From positions 1-64,000 of the forward strand of contig MESE01000147.1 of the NCBI GenBank assembly GCA_001770855.1: DNA of 64,000 bases, written 5' to 3'. Source of the stretch: Burkholderiales bacterium RIFCSPLOWO2_02_FULL_57_36 (lineage in GTDB: Bacteria; Pseudomonadota; Gammaproteobacteria; Burkholderiales; Burkholderiaceae_D). Of this stretch, positions 29,433 through 38,354 are shown in pieces (position 1 is the first letter of the stretch; every line of letters starts with the position of its first letter). The notes beneath the pieces are model-generated. The model was not told the DNA's origin, searched no databases, and saw only the letters and a program-made list of their open reading frames with translations. The position numbers and the translations under genes are program-made.

Positions 29433-30077
29433 CTACACGAAAGAAGCCGCTCCTTGACGGTTGCGTGCGCGAAGCGCAAGCATGGCGAGTTCGGAGCATT
29501 TCCATGCCGGCGCCGCAAGTTCTTTTTCTGCCCTTAGCAAGGAGGCGCCATCCGGATGCGGCCCGATCGTAAAGCCCATGCCGATGAGCAATTGCCGCAT
29601 TGGTTCGTTATCGGCCAGCACGTCGCCTTCAAAACGTTCGATGCCGGCGGCTCGCGCAATGCAAATCAGATTGCGAATCAGCCGGGTCGCAATACCGCTG
29701 CGCTGCCACGCATCGGAAACCACCACCGCGAATTCACAGCGCTGCGGATAAGGTTCGGCCACGTATTGCGCCATGCCGACCGCGATTTGCTCGCCTTTGT
29801 CTTGAATCATCGCAAGCAATGTGATCGCATGCATCGGATCGGCATCGGTGAAGCGGGCCAGCATGGCAGGCATCAGCTCGCGAACCGGATAGAAAAAGCG
29901 TCGATAGCGGCTTTGCATCGACAGGCCCCGCACCAAGGCCTGCATTTTTTCACCATCATCGGGGCGCACTGCGCGCAGCGTGATCGCCGTGCCATTTTTT
30001 AATTCCCATGCATCGCGAACCTCGCCGGAATGCAGCGCCCCTTCAGTCGCGGCGGCGTGAAATTGAAGGGATCCCAT
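29433..30077 (-). CDS. GNAT-family N-acetyltransferase
   Basis: A 214-aa protein with a GNAT fold in residues ~30-185. It has ITLRAVRPDDGEKM at the start of the domain, the acetyl-CoA-binding DAWQRSGIATRLIRNLI (Q/R-x-x-G-x-G/A form) and the C-terminal LADNEPMRQLLIGMGF. This layout resembles the GNAT domains related to protein acetyltransferase Pat, but without the CoA-ligase-like part. GGAGG six bases before the ATG at 30077 decides the start. It follows the DUF2917 gene by 13 bp, so the two form an operon. Confidence 0.85.
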   Translation of the reverse strand: MGSLQFHAAATEGALHSGEVRDAWELKNGTAITLRAVRPDDGEKMQALVRGLSMQSRYRRFFYPVRELMPAMLARFTDADPMHAITLLAMIQDKGEQIAVGMAQYVAEPYPQRCEFAVVVSDAWQRSGIATRLIRNLICIARAAGIERFEGDVLADNEPMRQLLIGMGFTIGPHPDGASLLRAEKELAAPAWKCSELAMLALRARNRQGAASFV

Positions 30078-30090
30078 GAGATCCTCCGCC

Positions 30091-30480
30091 TCAAACCGGT
30101 ACAGTACGCAACGCCGGGAAGGCGAATGACATCCGTGCCGTTCTTGTGCGATTTCGCGCAGTTTTCCGGCATGATCCGCGTTCAAGAGCAACTTGCGCCT
30201 CGTTTAACGGAGACAGTATCGCAGTGCGGCCGCGGTCCAGAACAAACGACTCGCCCGCTTCGAGCACGATGTCGCGGGCATCGCCATCCTGGGTGATCCA
30301 GACCGTTCCAGTCATTGCATGCACGGTCCAGCCGCAAGCGTCATCCATGCGCAAGTGCTGATGTTTTTTCAATTGAATCGCACCATCGCCTGGCGTGATT
30401 TCTGCCGCTGACTGCTGCGCAAATACGTGCTGCTGAGCGCGACCATCGGAAATGAAATTCTGTTTAAAAAAGGCTTGCAT
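30091..30480 (-). CDS. DUF2917-domain protein
   Basis: A 129-aa cupin-like small protein. The DUF2917 domain covers residues ~30-95 (QLKKHQHLRMDDACGWTVHAMTGTVWITQDGDARDIVLEAGESFVLDRG). Such proteins are common in beta- and gammaproteobacteria and are of unknown function. It starts 134 bp from the divergent LysR gene and is followed after 13 bp by a GNAT gene. The LysR protein could regulate this pair. Confidence 0.8.
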   Translation of the reverse strand: MQAFFKQNFISDGRAQQHVFAQQSAAEITPGDGAIQLKKHQHLRMDDACGWTVHAMTGTVWITQDGDARDIVLEAGESFVLDRGRTAILSPLNEAQVALERGSCRKTARNRTRTARMSFAFPALRTVPV

Positions 30481-30585
30481 GTCGATCTCCTTCTACCGGT
30501 GAAACTGAGGCACACTTAATGGTCGGCCTCCATGAAGCTCATTATGATTTGTCCTCAAATATTTACAATCCACCAAAATGGAATA

Positions 30586-30611
30586 TGATTGTTCTTGTAT
30601 GAGAACAATCA
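30586..30611. promoter_or_regulatory. Perfect 10-bp dyad over the LysR leader
   Basis: TGATTGTTCT (30586-30595) and AGAACAATCA (30602-30611) are exact inverted copies separated by six bases. The right arm ends five bases before the GGAG of the LysR gene. It contains a T-N11-A arrangement as in LysR-type boxes. It is either an autoregulatory operator or an mRNA hairpin next to the ribosome-binding site. Confidence 0.6.
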
Positions 30612-30626
30612 ATTTTGGAGATGACG

Positions 30627-31538
30627 ATGGAACGACTTGCGGAAATGATGACGTTTGCCAAAGTGGTGGAAACCAAGAGCTTTTCAGAGGCGGCGAGGGT
30701 GCTGGCAACGTCCAAATCGCTGGTCAGCAAACAAGTCTCCAATCTGGAGAGCGCGCTTGGCGTGCGGCTGCTCCATCGGACCACGCGCCGGATGAGCCTC
30801 ACCGAAATCGGCGCGGCGTACTATGAACATTGCGTGCGGATTGCACACGAAATCGATGCCGCCGGGGAAACCGTCTCGCAGCTGCAAGTCGAACCGCGTG
30901 GCGTGTTGCGCATCACGTCGCCGGTGATTTTTGCATCGCTGCATCTGGCGCCGGCCTTGCGAACATTTCTGCTGCGCCATGAACAGGTGGAAGTGGAACT
31001 CAATGCGAGCGATCGCGTGGTCGATATCGTGGATGAAGGCTACGATCTGGCAATCAGGATTACCGACCACCCGACCGCCACCATGGTGGCGCGCAAAATC
31101 GCGCCGGTACGCTGGGTAACCTGTGCCTCGCCGGAATATCTGAAACGCAACGGCGTGCCGGGCACGCCGCAAGACTTGAACAACCATCAGTGCCTGGTTT
31201 ATCAAGGCATCCCCGCACTGCGCAGCGGATGGCGCTATCGGGTTGGGAACAAGGAAGTAACGCTGCAGATATCCGGAAGATGCCGCGTAAACAGTTCGGA
31301 AGTGCTGTTGCAAATGGCTTTGGACGGCATGGGGATTGTGCTGTTCCCCACCTATGTCCTCGGTCCGCTGCTGAAAAGCGGACGCTTGAAGCAAATCCTT
31401 CCCGAGTACGTGGCCAACGCCGATACATCGCTGTATGCAACCTATCTGCCGAATCGGTACATGCAGCCGAAAGTGCGTGCATTCATCGACCATCTGCTGG
31501 ATCATTTCGGACCGGAGCCGCATTGGGACAAATTTTAA
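30627..31538 (+). CDS. LysR-family transcriptional regulator
   Basis: A 303-aa regulator. The N-terminal winged helix (MMTFAKVVETKSFSEAARVLATSKSLVSKQVSNLESALGVRLLHRTTR) is followed by a LysR substrate-binding domain (VLRITSPVIFASLHLAPALRTFL). It belongs to the CrgA/AaeR-like branch. GGAG six bases before the ATG at 30627 supports this start; a start two codons upstream is possible. It is divergent from DUF2917-GNAT and 107 bp upstream of the formaldehyde oxidation genes, so either could be the target. Confidence 0.93.
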   Translation: MERLAEMMTFAKVVETKSFSEAARVLATSKSLVSKQVSNLESALGVRLLHRTTRRMSLTEIGAAYYEHCVRIAHEIDAAGETVSQLQVEPRGVLRITSPVIFASLHLAPALRTFLLRHEQVEVELNASDRVVDIVDEGYDLAIRITDHPTATMVARKIAPVRWVTCASPEYLKRNGVPGTPQDLNNHQCLVYQGIPALRSGWRYRVGNKEVTLQISGRCRVNSSEVLLQMALDGMGIVLFPTYVLGPLLKSGRLKQILPEYVANADTSLYATYLPNRYMQPKVRAFIDHLLDHFGPEPHWDKF

Positions 31539-31645
31539 AATTCATTCCGGCAATGACGGTTTGCGCGGCCGGCAAGATGGAATCTGTTCAGCAAAATACA
31601 ATCCAAATCACGTCCGCTGTCTAACAATAAAATGGAGTTTCCTCG

Positions 31646-32752
31646 ATGAAAACCAAAGCTGCAATCGCCTGGAAAGCCGGTGCCCCTCTGACAATCGAAG
31701 AAGTAGACCTGCAAGGGCCGAAGGCCGGCGAAGTGCTGATCGAGATGAAGGCGACCGGCATCTGCCATACCGATTACTACACGCTCTCCGGCGCCGACCC
31801 GGAAGGCATATTCCCTTCGATCCTGGGACATGAAGGCGCGGGCATCGTGGTCGATGTAGGACCGGACGTGAAGTCGCTGAAACAGGGCGATCACGTGATA
31901 CCGCTATACACCCCGGAATGCCGGCAATGCAAATTTTGCCTGTCTCGAAAAACCAATCTGTGCCAGGCGATTCGCTCGACGCAGGGTCGCGGCCTGATGC
32001 CGGATGCGACCAGCCGTTTCTCGGTCGACGGCAGGCCGATCTTTCATTACATGGGCACATCGACCTTCGCCAACCATATCGTGGTGCCGGAAATCGCGGT
32101 CGCGAAAATACGCTCGGACGCGCCGTTCGACAAGGTGTGCTACATCGGCTGCGGCGTGACTACCGGCGTGGGCGCGGTGCTGTTTACGGCAAAAGTCGAG
32201 ACCGGCGCGAATGTAGTGGTGTTCGGCCTGGGCGGCATCGGGCTGAACGTGATCCAGGCGGCAAAAATGGTTGGCGCGGACAAGATCATCGGCATCGATC
32301 TGAATCCAAAGCGTGAAGCCATGGCGCGCAAATTCGGCATGACGCATTTCATCAATCCGAGCCAGACCGACAACGTGGTCGATGCGATCGTCCAGCTCAC
32401 CGATGGCGGCGCCGATTACAGTTTCGAATGCATCGGCAATACCACCACCATGCGCCAGGCACTGGAATGCTGCCACAAGGGCTGGGGCCAGGCTATCATC
32501 ATCGGCGTGGCGGCAGCCGGCGAAGAGATCAGCACGCGCCCGTTCCAGTTGGTGACCGGACGCGTATGGAAGGGATCGGCATTCGGCGGCGCACGCGGCC
32601 GCACCGATGTGCCGAAAATCGTCGACTGGTACATGGAAGGCAAGCTCAATATCGACGACTTGATCACACATACGCTGCGGCTCGACCAGATCAACGAAGG
32701 CTTCGATTTGATGAAGCGCGGCGAGTCGATCCGCTCGGTGGTTGTTTACTGA
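31646..32752 (+). CDS. S-(hydroxymethyl)glutathione dehydrogenase (class III ADH)
   Basis: A 368-aa zinc-dependent dehydrogenase. It oxidises S-hydroxymethylglutathione, formed from formaldehyde and glutathione, to S-formylglutathione with NAD, and can reduce S-nitrosoglutathione. Visible features: catalytic-zinc residues in TGICHTDYYTLSG and GHEGAGIV, the four-cysteine structural zinc site (CRQCKFCLSRKTNLC), the cofactor loop FGLGGIGLNVIQ, and the SVVVY end. GGAGTTTCCTCG precedes the ATG. The S-formylglutathione hydrolase gene follows after 10 bp. Confidence 0.96.
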   Translation: MKTKAAIAWKAGAPLTIEEVDLQGPKAGEVLIEMKATGICHTDYYTLSGADPEGIFPSILGHEGAGIVVDVGPDVKSLKQGDHVIPLYTPECRQCKFCLSRKTNLCQAIRSTQGRGLMPDATSRFSVDGRPIFHYMGTSTFANHIVVPEIAVAKIRSDAPFDKVCYIGCGVTTGVGAVLFTAKVETGANVVVFGLGGIGLNVIQAAKMVGADKIIGIDLNPKREAMARKFGMTHFINPSQTDNVVDAIVQLTDGGADYSFECIGNTTTMRQALECCHKGWGQAIIIGVAAAGEEISTRPFQLVTGRVWKGSAFGGARGRTDVPKIVDWYMEGKLNIDDLITHTLRLDQINEGFDLMKRGESIRSVVVY

Positions 32753-32762
32753 AAGGGTAGCC

Positions 32763-33608
32763 ATGCTTGAGGTCATCAGCGAACACGGCTGCTTCGGCGG
32801 CGTGCAGGCGTTTTATCAACACGACTCGGACGTGATCGGCTTGCCGATGCGCTTTTCGGTCTTTCACCCGCCGGTGGAAAAACGGCAAATGGTGCCGATA
32901 CTGTTTTATCTTGCCGGCCTGACCTGTACCGAAGAGACCTTCATGATCAAGGCCGGCGCGCAACGCTGGGCCGCGCGCTACGGGATCATGCTGGTCGCGC
33001 CGGATACCAGTCCGCGCAATACCGGCATTGAAGGTGCGGACAAGGATTGGGATCTCGGCAGCGGCGCGGGGTTCTATGTCGATGCGACGCAAGGGCCGTG
33101 GAACCGGCATTTCAGGATGGAATCGTATTTGGTACACGAATTGCACGCCTTGGTGTGCAACCAGTTCAACGCAGAGGGACAACGTGCCGGCATCTTCGGC
33201 CATTCGATGGGTGGCCATGGTGCCCTGGTGTTGGCGCTTCGGCATCCGGATCGTTTCAATTCAGTGTCCGCATTCGCGCCGGTCGCATCACCGACCCGCT
33301 GTCCATGGGGGCAAAAAGCGTTTACCCATTATCTGGGCGACGATAAATCCGTATGGAAAACTTACGATGCAAGCGAATTGATGAAGCAACGCAGCACGCC
33401 CTATCCGGACGGGATATTGATCGATCAGGGAATGGACGATCGATTCCTGCAGGAACAGTTGCTGCCGCATGAATTCGAACAGGCATGCAAGCAGGCAAAT
33501 CAGCCGCTCACGCTACGTCGCCAACCGGGCTATGATCACGGCTATTACTTCATTTCCACCTTTATTGAAGACCATATTGCATTTCATCACGGCACTCTCA
33601 ACCGATAG
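32763..33608 (+). CDS. fghA: S-formylglutathione hydrolase
   Basis: A 281-aa esterase-D-type hydrolase that splits S-formylglutathione into formate and glutathione, the step after the dehydrogenase upstream. It has the oxyanion region YLAGLTCTEE, the nucleophile elbow GHSMGGHGAL, the acidic residue in IDQGMDDRF and the His in GYDHGYYF. The ATG at 32763 has AAGGG upstream; the longer frame is not supported. The two genes make a complete glutathione-dependent formaldehyde detoxification pair. No clear intrinsic terminator follows, only a weak hairpin (33620-33658). Confidence 0.95.
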   Translation: MLEVISEHGCFGGVQAFYQHDSDVIGLPMRFSVFHPPVEKRQMVPILFYLAGLTCTEETFMIKAGAQRWAARYGIMLVAPDTSPRNTGIEGADKDWDLGSGAGFYVDATQGPWNRHFRMESYLVHELHALVCNQFNAEGQRAGIFGHSMGGHGALVLALRHPDRFNSVSAFAPVASPTRCPWGQKAFTHYLGDDKSVWKTYDASELMKQRSTPYPDGILIDQGMDDRFLQEQLLPHEFEQACKQANQPLTLRRQPGYDHGYYFISTFIEDHIAFHHGTLNR

Positions 33609-33660
33609 AAAACCTGACCATTGAGCGTTCAAAATGGATGACAGTCAGAGCGCTCAATCC

Positions 33661-33698
33661 CTCACCCCGGCCCTCTCCCGCAAGCGGAAGAAGGTGAG
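33661..33698. repeat. Degenerate REP-like palindrome
   Basis: CTCACC (33661-33666) and GGTGAG (33693-33698) bound an imperfect inner palindrome of the CCTCTCCC-GCAAG-CGGAAGAAGG kind. Its core resembles the CCTCTCCC-TTGCA-GGGAGAGG hairpin upstream of gyrB, so both may belong to one dispersed family. Confidence 0.55.
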
Positions 33699-33740
33699 AA
33701 CAACCGTAATTCGCTGTCACGAATTACGGAAGGATAAATA

Positions 33741-34751
33741 TTGACCTCTTCCGTTAACATCCCGTTTTCCATTCTTGACCTGGCGCCGATTCAGGTCAAT
33801 GGCACGCCCGCGGACGCACTGCACCGCACGCTCGACTTGGCGCAACATGCTGAAAAATGGGGTTATCACCGTTACTGGCTGGCCGAACATCACAGCATGC
33901 CCGGCATCGCCAGTGCGGCCACGTCGGTCGTGATCGGCTATGTCGCCGGCGGTACCTCGACCATGCGCGTCGGTTCCGGCGGCATCATGCTGTCGAATCA
34001 TGCACCGCTGGTGATCGCCGAACAATTCGGTACGCTGGAATCGCTTTATCCCGGACGCATTGACCTCGGATTGGGGCGGGCGCCGGGTTCCAATCAGGCA
34101 ACCGCGCACGCCTTGCGCCGCAATCTGCAAAATCCCGGCGAAGAATTTCCCGAGCAACTGGCCGAACTGCGATCCTATCTGCAGCCGCGCATCGGCGACG
34201 CACCGGTGCGCGCCATTCCCGGCGAAGGATTGAAAATTCCGATTTGGCTACTCGGCTCCAGCGATTTCAGTGCGCAGCTGGCCGGCTATCTTGGTTTGCC
34301 GTTCGCATTCGCAGGTCAGTTTTCTCCTGCCTATATGCTGAAGGCGCTGGCGCTATACCGCCAGCGATTTGAACCTTCGGACGTGCTTGACGCACCGTAT
34401 GCGATGGTCGGCGTGAACGTCTTTGCCGCCGACACTGAACAGGAAGCGCGCTATATTTCAACGTCGCAACAACAAATGCATCTGAATCTGCAACGCGGTA
34501 TTCCGGGACAAATGCCGCCGCCCGTCGACAGCATGGAAGGCTTGTGGCAGCCGCATGAAAAAGCTTCAGTTGAAGCAACGCTGCGCGCATCGATCATCGG
34601 CGATCCTGCAATGGTCAAGCAGCAACTGCAGGCGTTTATCGATACCACGCAAGCCAATGAGCTGATCATCAATTCAATGATCTTCGATCACACCGCCCGG
34701 CTTCGCTCATATGAAATCGTGGCTGATGTCTGGCCGGCCGGGAATCGCTAG
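33741..34751 (+). CDS. LLM-class flavin-dependent oxidoreductase
   Basis: A 336-aa luciferase-like monooxygenase of the YhbW/MsnO8-like group. It has the opening [43 protein letters not shown], the [22 protein letters not shown] stretch and LGRAPGSN. Such enzymes use FMNH2 or F420-like reduced flavins; the substrate is unknown. The start is a TTG at 33741 preceded by AGGA at proper distance, and the family alignment begins here. The stop codon TAG is formed at the left junction of the MITE-like element: TA is the target duplication and G is the first base of the element. Confidence 0.88.
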   Translation: MTSSVNIPFSILDLAPIQVNGTPADALHRTLDLAQHAEKWGYHRYWLAEHHSMPGIASAATSVVIGYVAGGTSTMRVGSGGIMLSNHAPLVIAEQFGTLESLYPGRIDLGLGRAPGSNQATAHALRRNLQNPGEEFPEQLAELRSYLQPRIGDAPVRAIPGEGLKIPIWLLGSSDFSAQLAGYLGLPFAFAGQFSPAYMLKALALYRQRFEPSDVLDAPYAMVGVNVFAADTEQEARYISTSQQQMHLNLQRGIPGQMPPPVDSMEGLWQPHEKASVEATLRASIIGDPAMVKQQLQAFIDTTQANELIINSMIFDHTARLRSYEIVADVWPAGNR

Positions 34752-35014
34752 TGCCGCATTCGGGAAATAGTCCGGCAAAGGAAATCGATGGTTTTTTTCG
34801 ACTGGCAAGGCGGAAGGAGGCGACATCCCGCAAGGGGACTTGCTTCGCGGCGTAGCCGGCTATGGCAACGACGACCAACGGTGCAGCAGGGGTTTCGGAT
34901 CGCATGCGATCCGCCTGCGAAACGGTATCGGCTTGCAAGCCGATACTCCCACAGCAACGCCGCCAGACGGAAAAAGGCGCGATTTACTGTCGGAGTATTT
35001 CTCGAATGCGGTAC
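34751..35014. mobile_element. 264-bp MITE-like element, TA-flanked
   Basis: The left end (from 34751) and the reverse complement of the right end (from 35014) align over about 55-60 bases. They share GTRCCGCATTCG, then GAAATA, TCCG, AAATCG, a T-tract and CTGGC. TA dinucleotides flank both sides (34749-34750 and 35015-35016), as for IS630/mariner-type insertion. The interior has no gene but carries two perfect palindromes at 34896-34913 and 34925-34946. It is too short to encode a transposase and would depend on one elsewhere. Confidence 0.75.
34896..34946. repeat. Two adjacent perfect palindromes in the MITE
   Basis: An 18-bp palindrome centred on GCATGC (34896-34913) and a 22-bp palindrome centred on TTGCAA (34925-34946), 11 bases apart. 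The first is also framed by GTTTC/GAAAC. Confidence 0.85.
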
Positions 35015-35295
35015 TAATATCCGGCAACGCGCAATTTAATCCAGATACAAGAAATTTATCCCATAAACAGGGGAAGACATCAAAAGCGCGATTGGGTAAT
35101 CTGATCGCTGGTGTACTTTTTTGGACGAATGCAAAAACGCGCCACGGAGAGTACGACTTGTACGGCACTGCGGCGCAACGCCTTCAGTGTCATTTTGTCA
35201 GGCGTTCTTATTGAACAGCCCATCGCCATCATGTATTCGCACAAATTAATTAATGCAACATTGCAACGCCTATCGCTTCGAGCAAGGAAAGCGTG

Positions 35296-35736
35296 ATGCA
35301 GAAACCGTCCCGACCAAACTATCCTGTTTCAAGCATTGACGCATTGCAAAACAATCCGCCGGCAACCGCGGTCTGGAAAACGCATGACTTTGATGCCCTT
35401 GGCGCAAGCAGCAAAACGCGCAAAGGAAAAGTCATGGACATTGAATGCGACGGAAGTAAAACGCTTCTGGAGCAACAGACCGCGATCAACTACACAGAGC
35501 AGACCAACAGTATTCAGCTTGTCTGCTATCAGAAGGGACGCTTCTCGAAAAATTCAGCCACGGTCAAACAAGTGCCGAAAGGACAAACCATTCTTCCGCT
35601 GCTGTTGCTTGAACTGCCCGCTTCCATATCAGTTGGTTTTGAGGTTGCATCCCAGCTCGCCGCAGGGCGGCATCTGGTGTTCTATACCGCTGTATATGTA
35701 AAAGGCATCGAAACCAAGGTTGCCGGATTCAGGTAA
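35296..35736 (+). CDS. Hypothetical protein
   Basis: A 146-aa protein with no signal peptide or clear membrane helix. It is polar in the first half (SSKTRKGKVMDIECDGSKTLLEQQ) and hydrophobic toward the end (ILPLLLLELPASISVGFEVASQL). AAGGAA lies six bases before the ATG at 35296. I recognise no family. It stands alone between the MITE and a convergent hydrolase gene. Confidence 0.5.
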   Translation: MQKPSRPNYPVSSIDALQNNPPATAVWKTHDFDALGASSKTRKGKVMDIECDGSKTLLEQQTAINYTEQTNSIQLVCYQKGRFSKNSATVKQVPKGQTILPLLLLELPASISVGFEVASQLAAGRHLVFYTAVYVKGIETKVAGFR

Positions 35737-35798
35737 GGCGGCTCACGCAAAGTCCCGGCTCCTTTATTCTCGGGGTCTTCGAAAAAATCATCCGTCTG

Positions 35799-36731
35799 TC
35801 ATATCGCCTTGAGCCTGTTCGCACACAATGCGACCGCTTCATTCGCTTGTGCGATGACCTTGCCCATGGTGATGAAACCGTGAATCTGACCCGGATAATC
35901 GATGTATTCAACCTGGTTTCCCGCCGCGCGCAACAGATCGGCGTATTCCTTTCCTTCATCGCACAGCGGATCGTAGCCGGCGGTAATGACCAGCGTCGGC
36001 GGCAAGCCTCGGTGATCGAGGGCAAGAGCAGGCGATGCATGCCAGTCCAGCCGATCCGCTTCCTTGCTCAGATAATTGACAGTGAAATATTCGATGACTT
36101 CGGTAGTCAATAAATATCCCCGTCCGTTAGTCTTGTGCGATCGGGAAAGAAAACGCAGATCGGTTGCCGGGTAAATCAGCAGTTGAAAAACAATCCCCGG
36201 ACCGCCTTGATCGCGCGCCATCAATGACATCACGGCGGCGAGATTGCCGCCCGCGCTGTCGCCGCCGACCGCCAGCTTGCCGGAATTGATCGACAGTTTT
36301 CCGGCATGACTTGCGATCCATTGCAATGCCGCGAAACAGTCCTGGACCGCCACGGGAAATTTATGTTCGGGGCCAAGCCGGTAGTCGACGGAAAACACCG
36401 CAAATCCGGATCGATTGCATAACTCCCGGCACAGCGTGTCATGTGTGTCGAGATCGCCGATGGTGTGTCCGCCGCCGTGGTAATACACAAGCGCGGGCAA
36501 CGCCGCGTCAGGCGATGCGCCCTGCGGACGATACGAACGTATCGGCACATTCCCTGCCGGTCCCGGCACGGCAAACTCCTCGACTGCCGCAACCGCCTGC
36601 GGTTCGGGCTGGGTCGCGGACCGGCGGTCCTTGTAAAAGGCGCGTGCTTCGACCGGAGACAAGGTGTGAAATGAAGGAAGATTGCGGCTTGCGACGAAAT
36701 CGAGCAGCTGCTTGGCATGTGGATCCAGCAT
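35799..36731 (-). CDS. Alpha/beta hydrolase, hormone-sensitive-lipase family
   Basis: A 310-aa esterase/lipase. It shows the HSL oxyanion motif YYHGGGHTIGD, the nucleophile elbow VGGDSAGGNLA, the acid in GYDPLCDEG and the His in GQIHGF, so the catalytic triad is complete. It is cytosolic, without a signal peptide. GGAGAAACA directly before the ATG at 36731 decides against the longer frame to 36785. The natural ester substrate is unknown. Confidence 0.93.
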   Translation of the reverse strand: MLDPHAKQLLDFVASRNLPSFHTLSPVEARAFYKDRRSATQPEPQAVAAVEEFAVPGPAGNVPIRSYRPQGASPDAALPALVYYHGGGHTIGDLDTHDTLCRELCNRSGFAVFSVDYRLGPEHKFPVAVQDCFAALQWIASHAGKLSINSGKLAVGGDSAGGNLAAVMSLMARDQGGPGIVFQLLIYPATDLRFLSRSHKTNGRGYLLTTEVIEYFTVNYLSKEADRLDWHASPALALDHRGLPPTLVITAGYDPLCDEGKEYADLLRAAGNQVEYIDYPGQIHGFITMGKVIAQANEAVALCANRLKAI

Positions 36732-36975
36732 TGTTTCTCCTTTTTCGATCGTCAGGTACTTTGTATTCGGATTGGCGTATGTCAACGGACTATTATTTAT
36801 ATCATGGGCAGATCATCTCCGAGCATCGCTGTTTGCAAAGCAATGATGGACAGAGCCGCGCGGGATTTTTATACTGGCAATCAATATGCTCCTTCGACAG
36901 CTTGCGCCATAGGCTGGCAACGACAGCTCTGGATCGCTTGCCAGGGTGCTTGAATACCAATTTCCAGGAGACGAA

Positions 36976-37317
36976 ATGAATCCATGGCTCATCGTAGCAA
37001 AAGCCGTATTGCCTCACGTGGCGGACATCGTAAGCGCGGCCGGTCCGGTTTTTACCAAACGCAAGAACGGCGATCCGGCAGCAGTTCAGCCGACATTGCT
37101 ACAAGAACAAATCAATGAACTTCAAGCAGCTGCCGCCCAGAATACCGAGTACATCAAGGAACTGGCCGCGCAACTGCAAACGACAATCTCGGCCCTCGAA
37201 CAGGGTGCGCTGGCCGCCGACATCAGGGTAAAGCGCGCCTATTCATTGTGCATCGTCGCATCCGTCATCGCAGCTGCTTCATTGGGCGTATCGTTGTTCG
37301 CGCTCTTTGGCCGTTGA
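36976..37317 (+). CDS. Hypothetical coiled-coil membrane protein
   Basis: A 113-aa protein. A central helix rich in Gln, Ala and Glu (LQEQINELQAAAAQNTEYIKELAAQLQ) is a likely coiled coil, and one C-terminal transmembrane helix follows (LCIVASVIAAASLGVSLFALFG). It would be tail-anchored in the inner membrane. AGGAG is five bases before the ATG. The stop lies 125 bp before the preferred start of the lipid kinase on the same strand. The family is not known to me. Confidence 0.7.
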   Translation: MNPWLIVAKAVLPHVADIVSAAGPVFTKRKNGDPAAVQPTLLQEQINELQAAAAQNTEYIKELAAQLQTTISALEQGALAADIRVKRAYSLCIVASVIAAASLGVSLFALFGR

Positions 37318-37442
37318 TGCCGCAACACCTGCAAGCGGGAGGAATGCCGCCGCATCAGGAGGAACCGCCGGGCGCCTCTGATGTCCTAGTTGCAACGGAG
37401 GGCCCGCGTCGGCCGTCGAATTTAAGATCGCCGGAGAAATCA

Positions 37443-38354
37443 GTGCCTACACGCGCCTTGTTGATCGTCAATGATAAGAGCCGGAGCGGGCCGGCCAATA
37501 TTGATGCAGGAATCGATCGGCTGAGAGGCCGTGGCATCGAGATTATCGAAGGCAGGGCTGAAGGACCGGACCGGATCGCCGCGCTTATCCATGAACATCG
37601 AGGCAATGTTGATTGCGTGATTATCGGTGGCGGTGACGGTTCGATGAACGCCGCGGCTTCCGCATTGGTTGAGACGCAGCTGCCATTAGGTGTACTGCCG
37701 ATGGGAACCGCCAACGATCTTGCGCGCACATTGAATATCCCAACCGACATCGAACAGGCGTTCGATATCATTGCCGACGGAATTGCGCACCGCATCGACC
37801 TGGGCAGCGTCAACGGACGGTATTTTTTCAATGTCGCCAATATCGGACTTGGTGTTCATGTGATGCGTCACATGTCGCCGGACCTGAAACGACGCTGGGG
37901 GATTTTCAGTTATGCGCGCAGCTTGATCAAGGCGATAGGATCGTTTCGTCCGTTTCATGCGGAAATCGTCTGCGATGGCCGGCCGCGGCGCGTGCGCACG
38001 ATCCAGATCGCAGTCGGCAACGGACGCCATTACGGCGGCGGCATGACGGTTTCCGAGCGGGCCAGCATTGATGACGATCGATTCTTTCTGTATAACCTTG
38101 AGCCGCTTTCTATATGGCAGATGCTTAGATTGGCGCCGGCTTTTCGTACCGGGCGATTTGAAAGTCTCGATCCGGTCGACCTCGACCACGGGCGCAGCAT
38201 CGATATCAAGACACGCAAGCCGATGCCGGTTACCGCGGATGGCGAACTGATCACCACCACGCCGGCACGATTCAAATTGTTACCGGGCGCAATCAGTGTA
38301 TTCGTTCCGGCCGGCTATTTCGAAAACAAAGAGGAGTTGATCCATGCTGCTTAG
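37443..38354 (+). CDS. Diacylglycerol/lipid kinase family protein
   Basis: A 303-aa kinase of the YegS/DAGK catalytic family. It has the nucleotide motif VIIGGGDGSMNAAASAL, PLGVLPMGTANDLARTLNI, and the C-terminal beta-sandwich ending in a hydrophobic-Pro stretch. It transfers phosphate from ATP to a lipid such as diacylglycerol or phosphatidylglycerol. The frame opens further upstream (ATG at 37317, overlapping the previous stop), but that extension is low-complexity. GGAG six bases before the GTG at 37443 gives the usual ~300-aa length. It overlaps the DUF2383 gene by eleven bases. Confidence 0.88.
   Translation: MPTRALLIVNDKSRSGPANIDAGIDRLRGRGIEIIEGRAEGPDRIAALIHEHRGNVDCVIIGGGDGSMNAAASALVETQLPLGVLPMGTANDLARTLNIPTDIEQAFDIIADGIAHRIDLGSVNGRYFFNVANIGLGVHVMRHMSPDLKRRWGIFSYARSLIKAIGSFRPFHAEIVCDGRPRRVRTIQIAVGNGRHYGGGMTVSERASIDDDRFFLYNLEPLSIWQMLRLAPAFRTGRFESLDPVDLDHGRSIDIKTRKPMPVTADGELITTTPARFKLLPGAISVFVPAGYFENKEELIHAA

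Noticed and set aside
29425..29451. Hairpin at the end of the GNAT gene as an intrinsic terminator
   Set aside because: The 10-bp stem overlaps the stop codon and no T-run follows on the minus strand.
31904..32776. 290-codon open frame opposite the class III ADH gene
   Set aside because: Antisense shadow; the ADH reading on the plus strand is complete and conserved.
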